From: an uncultured Eubacteriales bacterium
GTDB lineage: Bacteria > Bacillota > Clostridia > Oscillospirales > CAG-272
Assembly: GCA_910586545.1 (NCBI GenBank)
Contig: CAJUIQ010000040.1
Span: 1-12,282 of the forward strand
DNA: 12,282 bases
Direction of reading: 5' to 3'
Shown: piece by piece, positions 5,480 to 12,282 of the stretch
Numbering within the stretch: position 1 is the stretch's first letter
Layout of the letters: the number at the start of each line of letters is the position of its first letter
Notes under the pieces: generated by a model
The model's input: the letters and a program-made list of their open reading frames with translations, nothing else
Told to the model about the DNA's origin: nothing
Databases searched by the model: none
Made by a program: the position numbers and the translations under genes

Positions 5480-6379
5480 CTATTTTATGGTGAGACATCC
5501 TTCGTCAATCCGTACTGGACCATCACAGTTTACCGTTTTATCGGCGGCGTGCACTTTTACAGACGCATTCTCTGTGATGGTAACGCCGGTAACTGCTTGT
5601 ATGCCGTCGTCGGTGCAGTTTAAATCCAGTGTGCCGCCGGAAATAGACACAACCCCTTTGTCCTGTTCTGACTCATTATCAGATTTTACGCCATCGGAGC
5701 AAATGACGACGGAAATACTGCCATTTAATATATGTACGCTGTCGTTTCCTTTAAGAGCGTTTTTGCTGGCACTAATCGTAAGATTTCCGCTGACGATTTT
5801 TAAATCGTTTTTTGTGCCAATTCCGTTATTGCTGTTGCCATAAACGGTTAGGGAGCCGTCGCCATTAATTGTAAGATCATCTTTAGAAAATAGACAGGCG
5901 TTAGGCTCAGCGCCGCTTTCGCGGACATAATCTGCTCCATCACTCAGTATATTTTCTGTTCCTTCTGCCAGGGTGATCACCACTTTATCGGCGCTGGAGA
6001 TACAGATGGCAGCGGTTTCTTTAGAGCGTATACTGGCGCCGTTAAGTATCAGATGCGCTTTTTCTGTTTTTGCAAGCGCAACCTGCACATTGCCGCTGAA
6101 TTCCCCTTGTAGTACATATGTGCCTTTTGCGTCTATACGCAGTGTATTTTCTGCGAGCGCCGCGCCCGCCCCGTTTATTTGGGCGGTTTCTCCTGCAAAG
6201 ACAATTGTGGTGGCAGAATTTTTGTCCCACGTATCAGTGAGATCAAAATCGGAATTTGCCGTCTTTATCTCCTCTGTGGTGGAAACATCCGCGTCGGTAG
6301 AGGGTGCGTATACGGCGCCGTCTTGATGCGTACAGGCGGACAATATCAGCAGAACCAAAAGAACATAAAGTTTTTTCAC
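5480..6379 (-). CDS. Cthe_2159-like beta-helix carbohydrate-binding lipoprotein
   Basis: The 299-residue product starts at a GTG. The ORF has a short positive N-region, a hydrophobic stretch and the lipobox LSAC with Cys16, so it should be a lipoprotein on the outer face of the membrane. The rest is a parallel beta-helix with repeated turns such as LTINGDGSLTVYG, LKIVSGNLTISA, VHILNGSISV and VSISGGTLDL. This matches the Cthe_2159 family, whose Clostridium thermocellum founder binds cellulose and polygalacturonate and calcium. GGAGG sits 9 nt before the GTG, and the upstream DUF4956 stop is 1 nt before the start, so translation is coupled. Family members are often longer, with a glycine-rich or further helical C-terminal part; this one stops after about 280 mature residues and may be a short form. 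Ligand is unknown. Confidence 0.78.
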   Translation of the reverse strand: MKKLYVLLVLLILSACTHQDGAVYAPSTDADVSTTEEIKTANSDFDLTDTWDKNSATTIVFAGETAQINGAGAALAENTLRIDAKGTYVLQGEFSGNVQVALAKTEKAHLILNGASIRSKETAAICISSADKVVITLAEGTENILSDGADYVRESGAEPNACLFSKDDLTINGDGSLTVYGNSNNGIGTKNDLKIVSGNLTISASKNALKGNDSVHILNGSISVVICSDGVKSDNESEQDKGVVSISGGTLDLNCTDDGIQAVTGVTITENASVKVHAADKTVNCDGPVRIDEGCLTIK

Positions 6380-6380
6380 G

Positions 6381-7055
6381 CTACATTTCCTCCCGGGAAA
6401 ACTCGGTACGGCTGCAGACGATTTCTAAATTTCCATTTCTGCAGCGAAGGGCGTCGATAAAGCTTTTTTCTCTTGCGGAATCCCGCAGAAGAATTTTATA
6501 CTCCAATTGAAACAGAGATCCCATATGCACTGTTTTTACCCGGATCAGCTGATACTTTATTGTATACTCCCGAAAGAGATCGTCAAAGACTTCTTCATAA
6601 TCCAGCGTTTCCGGGATTGTAATTTTCAGCGTTTTCTCTGTACTGCCAAATTTGCCGGACAAAAGGACAGTATACAGCATGCTTGCAAGCAGGACAATAC
6701 AGCACACGAGAGCCGCGATCCCTACATATCCCATACCGGTGCAGATTCCTACGGTCATGGCCAGGAAAATGCTGCAGATTTCTCTAGCGGTGCCGGGGAT
6801 GCTTCTAAAGCGGATCAAGCTGAAAGCGCCAGCTACCGCAATACCGGCGCCGATGCTGCCGTTGACCATATGGACGATGGTTTGCGAAATCATGGGAATC
6901 AGCGCCAATGCGATCAGAAAACCTGGTGTGGCTCGATTCCGAAAGCAGTGCGCCAGCGCGATCAGTATTCCCAGAATCAGAGAGGTTCCGGTACACAGAA
7001 GAAAGGCGGCCGCGCTTATGGATGTATCTATTACGGAGGTGAAAAAAATATTCAT
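6381..7055 (-). CDS. DUF4956 family membrane protein
   Basis: The 224-residue protein has four or five membrane segments in its first 135 residues (roughly 12-36, 45-66, 67-78, 93-110 and 112-133). A soluble C-terminal domain of about 90 residues follows. The segment GAFSLIRFRSIPGTAREI (76-93) is the characteristic DUF4956 signature. Its start overlaps the stop of the VTC gene as ATGA, and its stop lies 1 nt before the next start, so the three genes form one coupled operon. DUF4956 proteins are regularly found beside VTC-domain polyphosphate polymerases. In that setting they are plausible membrane partners, perhaps for polymer export or anchoring, though no biochemical role is established that I know of. 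The molecular function remains unknown. Confidence 0.88.
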   Translation of the reverse strand: MNIFFTSVIDTSISAAAFLLCTGTSLILGILIALAHCFRNRATPGFLIALALIPMISQTIVHMVNGSIGAGIAVAGAFSLIRFRSIPGTAREICSIFLAMTVGICTGMGYVGIAALVCCIVLLASMLYTVLLSGKFGSTEKTLKITIPETLDYEEVFDDLFREYTIKYQLIRVKTVHMGSLFQLEYKILLRDSAREKSFIDALRCRNGNLEIVCSRTEFSREEM

Positions 7056-7771
7056 ATGTAGTTCCTTTCCAATGTACTGTTTGCGTTTTGTTTCAGCATA
7101 GCTTCATAAGCTCTGCCATATTTTGAAAAAGAAACAGGGTAACAGGCATTTTGATTTAACAGGTGAGACAGCCAAAGTGGGATTGCTCCGAAAAGCTTTA
7201 TTTCCATGAGACGCTGCCCTTCATCCAACAGCGGTACACCTGCTGCCGGTATGGACAAATCTATGGGACAGGTCCTCCAGCAAATGTTGGAATCGAAGGT
7301 AATACGCAGGGCAGGGTCCTCACGCCCAGCAAAAGAAATGCGGTTAAAGGTCATTGCCATAGCTGGCTGCAGGTGGGGATAGAGGTGCAGCATATATTCG
7401 ATTTCTTTTGCAATTTGCCCGCCTTTGGCAGGCATTTGAAGAAATGTCAACGCCTTTCGGTAAGGCATAGCAATACGGCGTTTGTACACAATTTTATTAT
7501 ATTTGCGTTTGATTTCAATAAAGGCAGTATCTGCGTCTGTCGGCATTCCATAGGTGCGCAGCCGCAATTTTTCCTTAAAGACAGGCTTTTCTATAGATCG
7601 ACGGATGAGCAAATAATCCGGAGTATCATAGTAAATTGTATATATGTCTGTTTTGCCATATTCGTCTGACGTGGTATAGTCTGTTAAGGCGCTCAATATT
7701 TGGGCATGCTGCACTGCGGACAGAATATATTTTTTTTCGCACCGTTCAAATGTGCTGGTATATCGTTTCAT
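7052..7771 (-). CDS. VTC-domain polyphosphate polymerase-like protein
   Basis: This is a 239-residue single VTC domain. Visible elements of the triphosphate-tunnel fold are RCEKKY (10-15), IYYDTPDY (46-53), KEKLRLRTYG (66-75), FIEIKRKYNKIVYKRR (84-99), LRITFD, LMEIK and SFSKYGRAY near the end. In yeast Vtc4 the basic residues and acidic metal ligands of these strands make polyphosphate from nucleotide. Bacterial homologues are annotated as polyphosphate polymerase domain proteins, but few are tested. There is no membrane segment, so the downstream DUF4956 protein probably supplies the membrane part. It is the first gene of the operon. A candidate promoter lies upstream and only a weak AGG-type ribosome site precedes the ATG. 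Confidence 0.87.
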   Translation of the reverse strand: MKRYTSTFERCEKKYILSAVQHAQILSALTDYTTSDEYGKTDIYTIYYDTPDYLLIRRSIEKPVFKEKLRLRTYGMPTDADTAFIEIKRKYNKIVYKRRIAMPYRKALTFLQMPAKGGQIAKEIEYMLHLYPHLQPAMAMTFNRISFAGREDPALRITFDSNICWRTCPIDLSIPAAGVPLLDEGQRLMEIKLFGAIPLWLSHLLNQNACYPVSFSKYGRAYEAMLKQNANSTLERNYI

Positions 7772-7804
7772 AAGAAAGTACCTATGGGCAATCGTATTTA
7801 TTAC

Positions 7805-7833
7805 AGTATAGCAAAATATAAGGATTTGGGCAA
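7805..7833 (-). promoter_or_regulatory. Candidate promoter of the VTC-DUF4956-lipoprotein operon
   Basis: On the minus strand TTGCCC (7828-7833) and TATACT (7805-7810) are 17 bp apart. The -10 is good and the -35 matches four of six bases. The leader to the ATG at 7771 would be about 27 nt. Confidence 0.5.
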
Positions 7834-7850
7834 GGGGGAGATCATTTCTT

Positions 7851-7896
7851 TATAAAGGAAAAGAGAGGAGACATATCTCCTCTCTTTTCCTTTATA
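7851..7896 (-). terminator. 21-bp perfect hairpin after hisS
   Basis: Two 21-base arms (7851-7871 and 7876-7896) are perfect inverted copies around a 4-base loop. The hairpin starts on the base after the hisS stop. The arms are purine-rich and pyrimidine-rich, and the distal arm ends in TTTTCCTTTATA on the minus strand, so the U-rich tract is partly within the stem. It most likely ends the hisS transcript. Confidence 0.7.
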
Positions 7897-9132
7897 TTAT
7901 GACAGCGGCTGTAGTTCCGAGAGATCGGTTCCAACAAAATAATCGAATCCTCGTTGGGCAAAGCGGTTCAACTGCTTACCCTGCTTTTTACCCCGTTCGC
8001 ACAGCGTAACATCGTATATGGTTCGCAGCTCGTCTGCCTTCTTGCTGGCGTCTACAAAGGTATCTGCATCATAGAGCACCACTACTTTTTTTCTGCCGTT
8101 TGGAATCGCATAGTTTTCTTTATCTTTTAAAATAGAAAAAATACGTTCAAATCCAATGGAAAAGCCTACGGCCGGAATGTCCTCCCCGATAAATTTTCCA
8201 ATCAGATTGTCATACCGTCCGCCCCCGCCGATAGCGCCGGAAAATTCCTCACTGGCTATTTCAAATACCGTACCGGTATAGTAGCCTTGTCCCCGCACGA
8301 GAGAAATATCAAACACGGTTTTAATCTGTCCATCGGAGAGAGTGTTTACAGCATCCATAATATACTGCAGCTTTTGTGCGCTGCCGCTATCCCCTGTTAA
8401 AGAAGCTACCGCGTCTAAGGTGACAGTATCCCCTCCGAAAAACTGACAAAAGCGGTCGACGATATCTTGCGGGTGCCCTTTTTCCATCAGTTCTCCGCAT
8501 ACGCCTTCCACGCCGATTTTGTCGAGCTTGTCAAAAGTAACACAAACAGAGTCCAGCGTATCTGCTGAAAAGCCTACAGCAGCCAGCGCACTGCGCAACA
8601 GGCTCCGGTCATTAATTCGGATTCGAAAGGCGCCGACGCCTGTTTTTTGCAGCGCTCTTGCGGTGGTTAGAATTAGTTCAATCTCACATTCCGGCGCGTT
8701 ACTGCCGATGATATCGATATCGCACTGAACAAATTCCCGCAATCTCCCTCGTTGGGCGCGCTCCGCGCGGTATACTCGGTCCATTTGGATAGCCTTGAAA
8801 GGCAGCATCAAATTTGCTCGGTTATTTGCAAAGTATCGGCAAAGGGGAAGGGTGAGGTCATAGCGTAGTCCCATATCAGACAGTTCGTTTTCTGCACCCG
8901 TTTCCAGTGCACGCTGCAACTTTTCTCCCCGTTTCAGTACTTTGAAAATCAAGTTTAGATTGTCGCCGCCATCGCTTTTGTCTAGATTTTCCGCATCTTC
9001 CAAAATGGGGGTGATAATATGTTCAAATCCGGCGTTTTTATATGTGTCCAAAATCACGGACTGCAGATAGTCGCGGATTTCCGCATCCGCCGGCAAATAG
9101 TCGTTTGTCCCTTTTACGGTTTTTGTTTTCAT
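7897..9132 (-). CDS. hisS: Histidyl-tRNA synthetase
   Basis: This is a class II aminoacyl-tRNA synthetase that charges tRNA-His. From the chosen start it is 411 residues. Marks: KGTNDYLP (7-14), GGDNLNLIFKVLKRGEKL (55-72), RYDLTLPLCRYF (90-101), the motif 2 region YRAERAQRGRLREFVQCDID (121-140), the histidine-binding LVRGQGYYTGTVFE (278-291), GGGGRYDNL (302-310) and motif 3 GFSIGFERI (323-331). The anticodon-binding domain is short, ending soon after GTDLSELQPLS. An in-frame ATG at 9174 would add 14 residues, but it overlaps the -10/-35 spacer of a consensus promoter. I therefore place the start at 9132, where GGAAAGG precedes at 12 nt. The conserved catalytic core argues for a true synthetase rather than HisZ. 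Its tRNA substrate gene is also in this window, about 9 kb away. Confidence 0.92.
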   Translation of the reverse strand: MKTKTVKGTNDYLPADAEIRDYLQSVILDTYKNAGFEHIITPILEDAENLDKSDGGDNLNLIFKVLKRGEKLQRALETGAENELSDMGLRYDLTLPLCRYFANNRANLMLPFKAIQMDRVYRAERAQRGRLREFVQCDIDIIGSNAPECEIELILTTARALQKTGVGAFRIRINDRSLLRSALAAVGFSADTLDSVCVTFDKLDKIGVEGVCGELMEKGHPQDIVDRFCQFFGGDTVTLDAVASLTGDSGSAQKLQYIMDAVNTLSDGQIKTVFDISLVRGQGYYTGTVFEIASEEFSGAIGGGGRYDNLIGKFIGEDIPAVGFSIGFERIFSILKDKENYAIPNGRKKVVVLYDADTFVDASKKADELRTIYDVTLCERGKKQGKQLNRFAQRGFDYFVGTDLSELQPLS

Positions 9133-9164
9133 GTGTTTTTGAAGCCTTTCCACAGATTGGATCA

Positions 9165-9193
9165 ATTTTATCATGCGCGCTGCTCTTTGTCAA
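9165..9193 (-). promoter_or_regulatory. Promoter of hisS
   Basis: On the minus strand a perfect TTGACA (9188-9193), a 17-bp spacer and TAAAAT (9165-9170) form a strong promoter. Transcription should start near 9158, leaving a leader of about 26 nt before ATG 9132. That leaves no room for a T-box leader. Confidence 0.8.
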
Positions 9194-9225
9194 GAGCAGC
9201 AGGAGGGCCAGAGCCCTCCTGCTGC
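9179..9225 (-). terminator. Two overlapping hairpins between degV and hisS
   Basis: GCAGCAGGAGGGC (9196-9208) and GCCCTCCTGCTGC (9213-9225) form a 13-bp GC-rich stem, the likely end of the acc-degV transcript. AAGAGCAGC (9192-9200) can instead pair with GCTGCTCTT (9179-9187) in a 9-bp stem. The two stems share bases 9196-9200 and cannot coexist fully. The second covers the hisS -35. No U tract follows the first. Confidence 0.6.
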
Positions 9226-9229
9226 CAAG

Positions 9230-10030
9230 TTATATCGTTTCACTGACAATTCCCAAGATACCGTCTCCAAGATTTGCTCGTAGCGCCATTGTTACGGGGC
9301 GCTGGAGTATTTCCGCTTGCGGATACCGCATGCGCAATGTCCGAATCAAATCCCCGGTAACAGCGTCTTTTATTCCATAATGTACAATCAGTCGTCTAGC
9401 GGACGAGTGATTGGCACATAGTTCCCGAATCTCTCCAAAGCCGCCTGACACGCTTTTCTTTAATACGATAGCGCCTTTTTCAATAATACAGACGGGCTTT
9501 TGATTGAGAATCGGCGCGGCGCTGGTGTGCATCACTCGACTCAACCGCTTTGCGTCTCGCAGGGTGGTAATGGTCTGCATGGAAAAAGAGGTGGCCAGTT
9601 TATCCCGTATGCTTTGCAGAATTTGTACGATATCGGTAAAGCCTGCGCCGCTGCGTTCCAGCTCTCTTGCCCGTTGGGCCAGCAGATGAAGCGCGCCGGC
9701 TACCCCTTTGGAATCTACTACGATGATTCGGCCTGCCGGATAGGCTTTGGACGCTACAACGGCATTTTCATAGGAAGTAGAAATTTTGGGGGAAGAGGTA
9801 AGACAGATCACGTTATATCCTCTTGCTATATATTCTCCAAAGGCTTTGTAATATTGTGCCGCAGTAGGCGCCATAGAAAATGCGCCGGCAGGGCAGCGGT
9901 GTCCCTCGGCAATTGTATCGGGATAACTTTTTCCTGACACAACATAAGAAAGCGGCATCAATCGAACCATCAGTTTTACGCAGTCCTGACGGTTCATACA
10001 GGAGATCGACTCAGTGATGATTCCGATCAT
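9230..10030 (-). CDS. DegV family protein (putative fatty-acid-binding)
   Basis: The 266-residue protein fits the DegV family, whose solved members bind a single fatty acid between two domains; some (FakB) present it to the kinase FakA. Recognisable pieces are IITESIS (4-10, in place of the usual DSTSD), SYPDTI (35-40), MAPTAAQYYKAF (53-64), TSSPKISTSYENA (78-90), VVDSK (104-108) and DAKRLSRV with a downstream PILNQKPV. Several positions differ from typical DegV, so it is a divergent member. Its start overlaps the accA end by 20 nt and its ribosome site (AGGTAGG) lies inside accA, showing translational coupling. Placement after accCDA supports a lipid-related role. No fakA-like gene is in the window. 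Whether it is a true FakB is undecided. Confidence 0.85.
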   Translation of the reverse strand: MIGIITESISCMNRQDCVKLMVRLMPLSYVVSGKSYPDTIAEGHRCPAGAFSMAPTAAQYYKAFGEYIARGYNVICLTSSPKISTSYENAVVASKAYPAGRIIVVDSKGVAGALHLLAQRARELERSGAGFTDIVQILQSIRDKLATSFSMQTITTLRDAKRLSRVMHTSAAPILNQKPVCIIEKGAIVLKKSVSGGFGEIRELCANHSSARRLIVHYGIKDAVTGDLIRTLRMRYPQAEILQRPVTMALRANLGDGILGIVSETI

Positions 10031-10817
10031 ATGCGCCTACCTTTCTGAACTTTTCATACCGGTGGGCCAGCAGTATATCGGTCTGCTTACTTTGCAGTGT
10101 GCGAACTTCATCAGTTAGTTCCGCCTGCAGCGAATGGAAGAAAGTATCTTTTTCTGTATCCACAGAAAAATCTTTCGGTTCCGGAATAATTTTTTCGATA
10201 ATTCCAAGTCCGTACAAACTTTCAGCATCCGGTTTTAATGCCTGTGCGGCCTCGCTGGCTTTTGCGGCATCCTTCCACAAAATGCTGGCGCAGCCTTCCG
10301 GAGAAACTACCGAATAGTAGGCGTTTTCCAACATCCATACGGTATCGGCTACGGCAAGGCCTAAGGCCCCGCCGCTGCCGCCTTCACCAATCACCACAGA
10401 CAAGATTGGCGTTTTCAGGGTCATCATTTCATAGAGATTTTCTGCAATTGCAGACGCTTGCCCGCGTTCTTCCGCACCTATACCGCAGTAGGCGCCGGCA
10501 GTATCTACAAAGGTGATAACAGGGCGGTGGAATTTTTCTGCCTGCTTCATCAGACGCAGGGCTTTGCGGTAGCCTTCCGGATTGGCTTGCCCAAAGTTGT
10601 GCTGAATTTTGTCTTTGGTATCGCAGCCTTTTTCAATGCCGATTACCGTAACGGGCGTGTTATCCAGCATAGCGATACCGCCGATCACGGCGCTGTCGTC
10701 CCCAAACCGTCGGTCTCCGTGCAGCTGAATAAAATCAGTGAACAATGCATCAATATATGCCGCTGCAGTAGGACGCTTGCCACTGCGAGTATATTGTATT
10801 TTTTCAAAAATCGTCAT
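10011..10817 (-). CDS. accA: Acetyl-CoA carboxylase carboxyltransferase, alpha subunit
   Basis: The alpha half of the carboxyltransferase, which with AccD transfers CO2 from carboxybiotin-AccB to acetyl-CoA to make malonyl-CoA, the first step of fatty acid synthesis. Family marks from the chosen start: HGDRRFGDD (33-41), NFGQANPEGYRKALRLM (74-90), FVDTAGAYCGIGAEERGQ (103-120), IGEGGSGGALGLAVAD (143-158) and SPEGCASILW (172-181). The product is 268 residues, on the short side because the N-terminal helical extension of the E. coli enzyme is reduced. An in-frame ATG at 10847 lies inside accD. I prefer 10817 because AAGGAG stands 6-7 nt ahead and the protein then begins MTIFEKI. The gap to accD is 22 nt, and the degV-family gene overlaps its 3' end. 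Confidence 0.94.
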   Translation of the reverse strand: MTIFEKIQYTRSGKRPTAAAYIDALFTDFIQLHGDRRFGDDSAVIGGIAMLDNTPVTVIGIEKGCDTKDKIQHNFGQANPEGYRKALRLMKQAEKFHRPVITFVDTAGAYCGIGAEERGQASAIAENLYEMMTLKTPILSVVIGEGGSGGALGLAVADTVWMLENAYYSVVSPEGCASILWKDAAKASEAAQALKPDAESLYGLGIIEKIIPEPKDFSVDTEKDTFFHSLQAELTDEVRTLQSKQTDILLAHRYEKFRKVGAYDRNHH

Positions 10818-10839
10818 GTTCTTCTCCTTGACTGCCGGC

Positions 10840-11676
10840 TCACGCATGTATACGCAGCATTTTGCCTACATAGCCTTTTAATTCCTGGCGAGGTACGACT
10901 GCATCCAAAAAACCGTGGGACAATAAAAAATCGGAACGCTGAAATCCTTTGGGAAGGTTTTCACGAATAGTCTGTTCAATGACCCGCGGACCGGCAAATC
11001 CAATAAGAGCTCCCGGTTCTGCGATAATCACATCTCCCAGCATAGCAAAGCTGGCGGTTACGCCGCCTGTTGTGGGATTTGTGACAATGGTCAGATAAAA
11101 GCCGCCGTTGTCGCTGTGCTGCTTTACTGCGCCAGAGACTTTGGCCATCTGCATCAGAGAAACGATGCCTTCCTGCATCCGGGCGCCGCCGGATACGGTA
11201 CAACCAACTACAGGTAAATGCTTTTCCGTGGCATATTCAAACAAGCGGGTAATTTTTTCGCCGATCACACTGCCCATAGATCCCATCATAAAATCCGGTT
11301 CCATTACAAAAATGCAGGTATCATATCCGTCAATTTTACAGATACCACACAGTACGCCTTCTTTTTGACCGCATTTTTCTGTCGCTACGGCAAGTTTTTC
11401 ACTGTAGCCGGGAAAATTCAGTATATCTTTTGAAACCATATCCCGGTCAAATTCCTGAAAGGTGCCCGTGTCACAGAGAAAATGGATCCTGCGGCGTGCG
11501 CTCATTCGAAAGTATCCGCCGCAGCGGGGGCAGGCCCAGTGATTTTTCAAAACGCTGTCTTTATCATACTCGCTGCCGCAGCGGGGACAAGCCAAGGTCG
11601 TGCTTCTTTTTTTGACAATCCGCACACCGCCTTCCAGCGTGTTGCCCGCTTTTTTAAATAGGGCTTTTAAATCCAT
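10840..11676 (-). CDS. accD: Acetyl-CoA carboxylase carboxyltransferase, beta subunit
   Basis: The beta half of the carboxyltransferase, 278 residues, near the family norm. The N-terminal zinc ribbon is complete with Cys30, Cys33, Cys49 and Cys52 in two CPRCG motifs. The crotonase-like core shows EPDFMMGSMGSVIGEKI (126-142), SGGARMQEG (162-170), TNPTTGGVTASFAMLGD (199-215) and IGFAGPRVIEQTI (225-237), which form the acyl-CoA pocket and oxyanion regions. AGGAG lies about 6 nt before the ATG. It starts 14 nt after the accC stop and is followed by accA, the usual order in Bacillota. All key elements are intact. Confidence 0.96.
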   Translation of the reverse strand: MDLKALFKKAGNTLEGGVRIVKKRSTTLACPRCGSEYDKDSVLKNHWACPRCGGYFRMSARRRIHFLCDTGTFQEFDRDMVSKDILNFPGYSEKLAVATEKCGQKEGVLCGICKIDGYDTCIFVMEPDFMMGSMGSVIGEKITRLFEYATEKHLPVVGCTVSGGARMQEGIVSLMQMAKVSGAVKQHSDNGGFYLTIVTNPTTGGVTASFAMLGDVIIAEPGALIGFAGPRVIEQTIRENLPKGFQRSDFLLSHGFLDAVVPRQELKGYVGKMLRIHA

Positions 11677-11690
11677 ATCGCTCTCCTACA

Positions 11691-12282
11691 CTAAGATTTA
11701 AAATTTTTTGTCAAATCGTTCATAAAATCGGTGGAATATGTGCCGTTCAGAAATGCGTCCTGAGACAAAATTTCCATATGGAGCTCGCTGTTTTGCCAAA
11801 TGCCGTCTACTACTAATTCCGACAGGGCGCTGCGCATTTTACGAATGGCTTCTTCCCGCGTATGGGAATATACGATTAGTTTACCAAGCATGGAGTCGTA
11901 GCAAGGGGGAACGACATAATTCTGATAAATGGCGGAATCGAAACGCACCCCCATGCCTCCGGGGACATGAAGAATTTTGATTTCTCCGGCACCGGGCATA
12001 AAGGTGAAAGGATGCTCGGCACAGATACGGCACTCGATGGCGTGCCCGATTCTGCCGATCTCACTTTCGGAAAAGCTGATGGGCAGTCCTGCTGCAATGC
12101 GAATCTGCCATTTTACAATATCGATTCCACACACCATTTCCGTAACAGAATGCTCTACCTGGAGTCTTGTGTTCATTTCCATAAATCGGAAGGTGCCATC
12201 AGGGCACAGGAGATATTCAATTGTGCCGGCGCCTTCATATTGCACTGCTTTTGCAGCAGCGACAGACGCTTTGTATAGCTCC
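11691..12282 (-). CDS. accC: Biotin carboxylase, C-terminal part (cut by the window end)
   Basis: The reading frame stays open to the edge of the window, so only about the last 197 residues of a normally ~450-residue biotin carboxylase are seen. This subunit carboxylates the biotin on AccB with ATP and bicarbonate. The catalytic strand FMEMNTRLQVEH is present, matching the Glu/Asn/Arg cluster of the family. GHAIECRICAE, the glycine-rich bend ahead of it and GKLIVYSHTREEAIRKM follow. The C-terminal ending FLNGTYSTDFMNDL is also typical. VEHPVTEM of most homologues reads VEHSVTEM here. It is the first visible gene of an accC-accD-accA-degV operon whose promoter lies outside the window. A pyruvate or other acyl-CoA carboxylase subunit is less likely given accD and accA next to it. 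Confidence 0.93.
   Translation of the reverse strand, partial: ELYKASVAAAKAVQYEGAGTIEYLLCPDGTFRFMEMNTRLQVEHSVTEMVCGIDIVKWQIRIAAGLPISFSESEIGRIGHAIECRICAEHPFTFMPGAGEIKILHVPGGMGVRFDSAIYQNYVVPPCYDSMLGKLIVYSHTREEAIRKMRSALSELVVDGIWQNSELHMEILSQDAFLNGTYSTDFMNDLTKNFKS

Noticed and set aside
9174..9300. T-box leader for hisS
   Set aside because: The consensus promoter at 9165-9193 leaves a leader of about 26 nt, and no specifier stem or T-box sequence is visible.
10818..10847. Longer accA start at 10847
   Set aside because: It lies inside accD without a ribosome site, whereas the ATG at 10817 has AAGGAG at ideal spacing.

Overview
The window looks like a contig from a low-to-mid GC Bacillota genome, most probably a gut-type Clostridia. 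This rests on strong AGGAGG-type ribosome sites, sigma-A-like promoters, tRNAs with encoded CCA, a CsaB-type pyruvyl transferase, a Clostridia-style small ferredoxin:thioredoxin reductase protein, a VTC/DUF4956/Cthe_2159 trio and a dedicated accCDA operon. No taxonomic search was possible. Bases 1-52 are a pure C run that reads as an artefact at a contig end.

Layout. (1) 53-543, minus strand: a compact tRNA operon (Gly-TCC, Arg-TCT, His-GTG) with a clear promoter and an intrinsic terminator. (2) 655-3411, plus strand: a CsaB-like polysaccharide pyruvyl transferase, then a leaderless DUF4091/GH123-like glycoside hydrolase with its own candidate promoter. (3) 3412-4134, minus strand: thioredoxin (trxA) downstream of a 68-residue FTR catalytic-chain-like Fe-S protein. 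Together they look like a ferredoxin-to-thioredoxin reducing pair. Their promoter has a good -10, no -35, and a dyad centred near -41. (4) 4313-5429, plus strand: a small transcription unit with a consensus promoter and operator-like dyads. It holds a Cro-like HTH protein, two cysteine-rich small proteins and possibly a 31-codon micro-ORF, and ends at a bidirectional terminator. It resembles a phage-derived cassette. (5) 5480-7833, minus strand: a tightly coupled operon of VTC-domain polyphosphate polymerase-like protein, DUF4956 membrane protein and a Cthe_2159-like beta-helix lipoprotein. (6) 7851-9193, minus strand: histidyl-tRNA synthetase with its own promoter and a 21-bp perfect terminal hairpin. 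(7) 9196-12282, minus strand: accC (cut by the window end), accD, accA and an overlapping degV-family gene, i.e. acetyl-CoA carboxylase subunits with a putative fatty-acid-binding protein.

Most of the window is ordinary housekeeping or accessory material. The parts that most deserve a second look are the FTR-like/thioredoxin pair and its upstream dyad, the HTH/Cys-rich cassette with the inverted repeats at 5261-5343, and the overlapping hairpins at the hisS promoter.
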